Of a DNA stretch of 10,588 bases, positions 7,461-10,588 are shown in pieces. The translations under genes were made by a program, and so were the position numbers. The notes below the pieces were generated by a model that was not told where the DNA came from, made no database searches, and saw only the letters and a list, made by a program, of their open reading frames with translations. The first letter of the stretch is position 1; the number at the start of each line of letters is the position of its first letter. Source of the DNA: RPQJ01 sp963714645 (lineage in GTDB: Bacteria; Pseudomonadota; Gammaproteobacteria; Steroidobacterales; Steroidobacteraceae); NCBI GenBank assembly GCA_963714645.1, contig CAVQQX010000127.1, positions 1-10,588 on the forward strand. Direction: 5' to 3'.

Positions 7461-8891
7461 ATGAGCCCGCTGCCCCGGTCGCCGACCCTCGCCGTACGCG
7501 CCGCCGCGCTGGTCGGCGCACTCGTGCTCGCGCTGCCGTCGACGGCCGCGGACGCTCCGGCGAAACCCGCCGCGGCGTCGCCTGCAGCCTCTGTTGCGAC
7601 GCCGGCAGTCTCCGCTGCACCGCCGAGCCGGCCGGGCATCGATGCGCCCGAGCTCGCGGCGCTGGGTGCGTTCGAGGTGGGAGTGCGTACGCTCGACTTC
7701 ACCCATGCGGCGCAGGTGAATGCCGCGGCATTCGACCCGAAGACCGGCGTCGCCCCGAGGCAGGACCGCCGGCTCGTGGTGACACTCTGGTATCCCGGAC
7801 GCGGGGCGTCCCCGTCGAAACCGACCACCTACGCCGACAGCATGGACGCGGAGCCGCCCGCGCCGCCGGCGAAGTTCGAGATCCCCGGACTCGCCGTGGA
7901 GGACGTGCCCGCGGCCGCGGGCCGGTTTCCGCTCGTGGTGGTCTCGCACGGTTATGGCAACGTGCCGGTCGCGATGAGCTGGCTCGGGGAGAACCTCGCG
8001 TCGAAGGGTTACGTCGTCGCCGCGATCCGCCACGCCGACGAGTACCTGAATCCGGCGGGGTTGCCGCAAGCGCTGCTGCGTCGTCCGCTCGACATCGCCT
8101 ACGTGACCCGCGAGCTGCATCGCACGCTCGGCAGCGAGCGCATGCACGATGCGCCGCAGGTCGATGCGGCGCGCACCGCGCTCGTGGGCTATTCCATGGG
8201 AGGTTACGGCGTGCTCGTCGCCGGCGGGGCAGTGCTCGATGCGAGCGGACCGCTCGCAGGTATCGTACCGGGAGGGCTGCTGCAGCCGTATGCGCGCGGC
8301 GGCCCCCTGCGCGCGGACGCGGTGGCGCCCTCGGTCCGCGCGATCGTCGCACTGGCGCCCGGCGGCGGTGCGATCGGTGCGTGGGGGGCGCAGGGGTTGC
8401 AGGGAATCACGGCTCCGCTGCTGCTCATCTCGGGCGATCGCGACGTCACGGTCCCCTACGAGTCGGGTGCGCGGGCATTCTTCGACGCGGCCACGGCGTC
8501 ACCGAACCGTTACCTGCTCACCTTCCGCAACGGTGGGCATGCGCTCGGCCTCGGCCCGGCACCGGCGCAGATGCGCACGTCCTTGTGGAACCAGGACTGG
8601 TTCGAGGACCCGGTCTGGCGCAAGGACCGCCTCACGGCGATCATGCTGCACTTCGTGACTGCGTTCCTCGACCGCTACGTCAGGGACGACGCGTCGCGCG
8701 CCGCCTACATCGACGGGCTCGTCGAGGACTCGAGCAAGGGCGAATGGAAGGCGCCGCCCGCTACGCCGTGGGACGCACGCAGCCCGGGTGGCGACGGCAT
8801 CACGCTCTGGAAGGGATTCCAGCGGCGTCATGCCGAGGGGCTGACGCTGCAGCACGCAGGACCGGCCCAGCGATCGACCCCCGCGAAATAG
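7461..8891 (+). CDS. Exported alpha/beta hydrolase, PAF-acetylhydrolase/dienelactone hydrolase type
   Basis: A 476-residue serine hydrolase. Residues 1-30 form a signal peptide (basic start, helix AVRAAALVGALVLALP, cleavage near STAA), followed by an Ala/Pro-rich linker to about 57, so the enzyme should act in the periplasm or outside. The fold is shown by LVVTLWYP (105-112), the oxyanion-region motif SHGYG (162-166), the nucleophile elbow GYSMGG with Ser245, the acid site GDRDVTVP (Asp326 or Asp328) and NGGH with His360. This order fits the bacterial group annotated as platelet-activating factor acetylhydrolase-like or dienelactone hydrolase-like; such enzymes cleave short or oxidised acyl esters, but the substrate is rarely known. 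ATG 7461 is chosen over 7437 because of its GGAAG site. The gene is divergent from glpT and ends 30 bp from the convergent dehydrogenase gene, with no obvious terminator between them. Confidence 0.88.
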   Translation: MSPLPRSPTLAVRAAALVGALVLALPSTAADAPAKPAAASPAASVATPAVSAAPPSRPGIDAPELAALGAFEVGVRTLDFTHAAQVNAAAFDPKTGVAPRQDRRLVVTLWYPGRGASPSKPTTYADSMDAEPPAPPAKFEIPGLAVEDVPAAAGRFPLVVVSHGYGNVPVAMSWLGENLASKGYVVAAIRHADEYLNPAGLPQALLRRPLDIAYVTRELHRTLGSERMHDAPQVDAARTALVGYSMGGYGVLVAGGAVLDASGPLAGIVPGGLLQPYARGGPLRADAVAPSVRAIVALAPGGGAIGAWGAQGLQGITAPLLLISGDRDVTVPYESGARAFFDAATASPNRYLLTFRNGGHALGLGPAPAQMRTSLWNQDWFEDPVWRKDRLTAIMLHFVTAFLDRYVRDDASRAAYIDGLVEDSSKGEWKAPPATPWDARSPGGDGITLWKGFQRRHAEGLTLQHAGPAQRSTPAK

Positions 8892-8921
8892 CCCCGAGGC
8901 CGCGCCGGTGAGCCTGAAGCG

Positions 8922-10588
8922 TCAACTCCGCAGCCGCTTGCCGTCCGGATCGTGCAGCGGTTGCAGCCGCACGGTCGCCGTGCACGCGTCGCCGAGGACG
9001 TCGATCTCGAACTGCTCGCCGTCGCGCGCGAGCGGCGTCGGGACGTAGCCGGCCGCGAGGCTGCGCTCGACGCAGTGGCCGTAGGCCCCGGAGGTCACGT
9101 AACCCACGGCCTGGCCGTTTTTCATGATCGACTCGTAGCCCACGACGTCCGCATCGCGCGCCGCCACCTCCATGACGACGAATCGACGCCGCGGACCGCT
9201 GGCGCGCTCCGCCATCGCCGCCGCACGTCCGGTGAAGTCCACGTTCTTGCCGAAATCGACGAAGCGGTCGAGACCGGTCTCGCCGGGCGTGTAATCGGGA
9301 CGGAAGTCCTTGTTGAACGACCCGTAGTTCTTCTCGAGGCGCAGCGACGAGAGTGCCCGGCCGCCGAAGGGCACCAGGCCGTGCGGCTCGCCGGCCGCGC
9401 GCAGCTCGTCGTGGAGCGTCGCGAAGTAGTCGGGCGTGGTCCAGAGTTCGTAGCCGAGTTCGCCGGTGAATCCCGCACGCGTCAGGATGCACGGCGCGTA
9501 ACCCACCGCCGTCTCAGCGACGTCGAAGAACCGGAACGCGGGCGCCGACAGGTCGCGCCGCACCAGCGGCTGCAGGATCTCGCGCGCCCGTGGCCCCGCC
9601 AGCGAGAAACCGCAGAGCGTCGACGCGGCGGAACGCACGAAGACGTCGCCCGGCGGCTGCTGCAGCCAGAACCAGCGCAGGTGGAACTCCTCCGCGAACC
9701 CGGAACCCACGATGAGGTAGCGGTCCTGGGCGAGGCAGGCGATCGAGAGGTCGCCGACGATGCGGCCGGCCGCGTTCAGCATGGGGGCGAGACCGAGCCG
9801 GCCCGGCTGCGGGATGCGGCCCGCGAATACACGGTCGAGCCACGCGCGTGCTCCGCGCCCGGTCACCTCGTACTTGCCGTAGTTGGTGGTTTCGTAGAGT
9901 CCCGCCGCGCGCCGCACGGTGCGACATTCCTCGCGCACGACCGGGAACGCTTCCGAGCGCCGGTACGTGGGCGTTTCCACGGGCGGTACGCCGGGCGGCG
10001 CGAACCAGAGCGCATTCTCGAGCCCGAAATTCGCCCCCATCACCGCACCGGCCGCCACCAGTCGATCGTGGATCGGCGAGCGCCGCACGGGCCGCGCGGC
10101 CGGCAGCTCCTCGTTCGGGTACGCGAGGCGGAACCGTCTCCCGTAGTTTTCCGGCACCTTGACCGAGGTGAACTTCGGCGTCGCGAACGCCCCGTAGCGC
10201 GCGACGTCCATGGACAGGATGTCCTGCCCGGGATCGCCCTCGGCCATCCAGCGCGACAGCACGAGCCCGATTCCGCCCCCCTGGCTGAAGCCCGCCATCA
10301 CGGCGCACGCGACCCAGTAGTTGCTGAGCCCGCGCACCGGCCCGACGAGCGGGTTACCGTCCGGCGCGAAAGTGAACGGGCCGTTGATCGCCTTGCGGAT
10401 GCCGGCCCGGCCCAGCGCCGGGAAATGCTCGAATCCCACCTCGAAATACGGCGCCAGGCGCTCGAACTCGTCGGGCAGCAGCTGCATCGAGAAGTCGGGC
10501 GGCGTCGCGAGCGGCGCCCAGGGCTTGCCTGCGGGCTCGTACGTGCCGATCAATGCGCCGCCGCGTTCCTGGCGCATGTAGATCTCGC
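8922..10588 (-). CDS. FAD-dependent demethylating dehydrogenase with GcvT domain (dimethylglycine dehydrogenase type), partial
   Basis: The C-terminal 550 or so residues of a protein whose family runs to about 800-860; its start lies right of the window and the frame is open to the edge. These enzymes oxidise an N-methyl group of dimethylglycine, sarcosine or a similar amine at an FAD domain and pass the one-carbon unit to tetrahydrofolate bound in the C-terminal aminomethyltransferase-like domain. Visible parts, counted from the Met codon at 10577, are the end of the FAD domain (INGPFTFAPDGNPLVGP at 64-80, GFSQGGGIG at 96-104), a linking domain (about 115-185), then a GcvT domain (LYETTNYGKYEVTG at 227-240, NAAGRIVGDL and AGFTGELGYELW) and a GcvT C-terminal barrel ending near the stop. 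No frameshift is seen. The FAD-binding and catalytic N-terminus cannot be checked. Sarcosine or another N-methyl amine is an alternative substrate. Confidence 0.9.
   Translation of the reverse strand, partial: EIYMRQERGGALIGTYEPAGKPWAPLATPPDFSMQLLPDEFERLAPYFEVGFEHFPALGRAGIRKAINGPFTFAPDGNPLVGPVRGLSNYWVACAVMAGFSQGGGIGLVLSRWMAEGDPGQDILSMDVARYGAFATPKFTSVKVPENYGRRFRLAYPNEELPAARPVRRSPIHDRLVAAGAVMGANFGLENALWFAPPGVPPVETPTYRRSEAFPVVREECRTVRRAAGLYETTNYGKYEVTGRGARAWLDRVFAGRIPQPGRLGLAPMLNAAGRIVGDLSIACLAQDRYLIVGSGFAEEFHLRWFWLQQPPGDVFVRSAASTLCGFSLAGPRAREILQPLVRRDLSAPAFRFFDVAETAVGYAPCILTRAGFTGELGYELWTTPDYFATLHDELRAAGEPHGLVPFGGRALSSLRLEKNYGSFNKDFRPDYTPGETGLDRFVDFGKNVDFTGRAAAMAERASGPRRRFVVMEVAARDADVVGYESIMKNGQAVGYVTSGAYGHCVERSLAAGYVPTPLARDGEQFEIDVLGDACTATVRLQPLHDPDGKRLRS

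Noticed and set aside
7386..8147. N-terminal extension of GlpT by 254 codons
   Set aside because: It is antisense to the hydrolase gene and not transporter-like; TTG 7385 gives the same N-terminal length as E. coli GlpT.

Overview
The window comes from a high-GC genome (roughly two thirds G+C by eye), most likely a beta- or gamma-proteobacterium. The signs are a GlpT closely resembling the E. coli protein, an RRM-type small RNA-binding protein, and a tailed IF-1 of the kind carried as an extra copy by many Betaproteobacteria. The taxonomic assignment is inference. I see no phage, IS element, CRISPR array, rRNA or tRNA.

Layout. Positions 1-26 hold a terminator-like hairpin. At 73-339 (-) is an RRM RNA-binding protein, divergent across a 332-bp intergenic region from a tailed IF-1 at 672-953 (+, TTG start). 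Together they form a small translation or cold-adaptation module. Two small unrecognised genes follow: 1099-1329 (soluble) and 1361-1498 (single membrane helix). At 1667-3187 (+) is a non-pyrrolysine MttB-family methyltransferase. Between it and the next gene lies a degenerate stretch: a truncated Tat-like N-terminus (3205-3270, +) butted against an EamA/DMT transporter remnant (3272-3616, -) that lacks its N-terminal half and an internal block. At 3661-6018 (+) is a large exported CehA/McbA-type PHP metallohydrolase, which converges on a GlpT-type transporter (6036-7385, -). GlpT diverges across 75 bp from an exported alpha/beta hydrolase of PAF-acetylhydrolase type (7461-8891, +). That gene converges on the C-terminal two thirds of an FAD/GcvT-domain demethylating dehydrogenase of the dimethylglycine dehydrogenase type (8922 to beyond 10588, -).

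How the genes may fit together (inference). An MttB-family enzyme and a DMGDH-type enzyme are successive demethylation steps in methylated-amine or betaine breakdown. Between them are two exported hydrolases and a transporter with the known glycerol-3-phosphate-binding residues of GlpT. One reading is a scavenging region for quaternary-amine-containing phospholipid material: ester or phosphoester cleavage outside the cytoplasm, G3P import, and demethylation inside. However, the genes alternate in strand and are not one operon, and the corrinoid protein and its reactivase are absent from the window, so this is a hypothesis. The clearest unusual sequence-level observation is the eroded junction between mttB and the PHP hydrolase.
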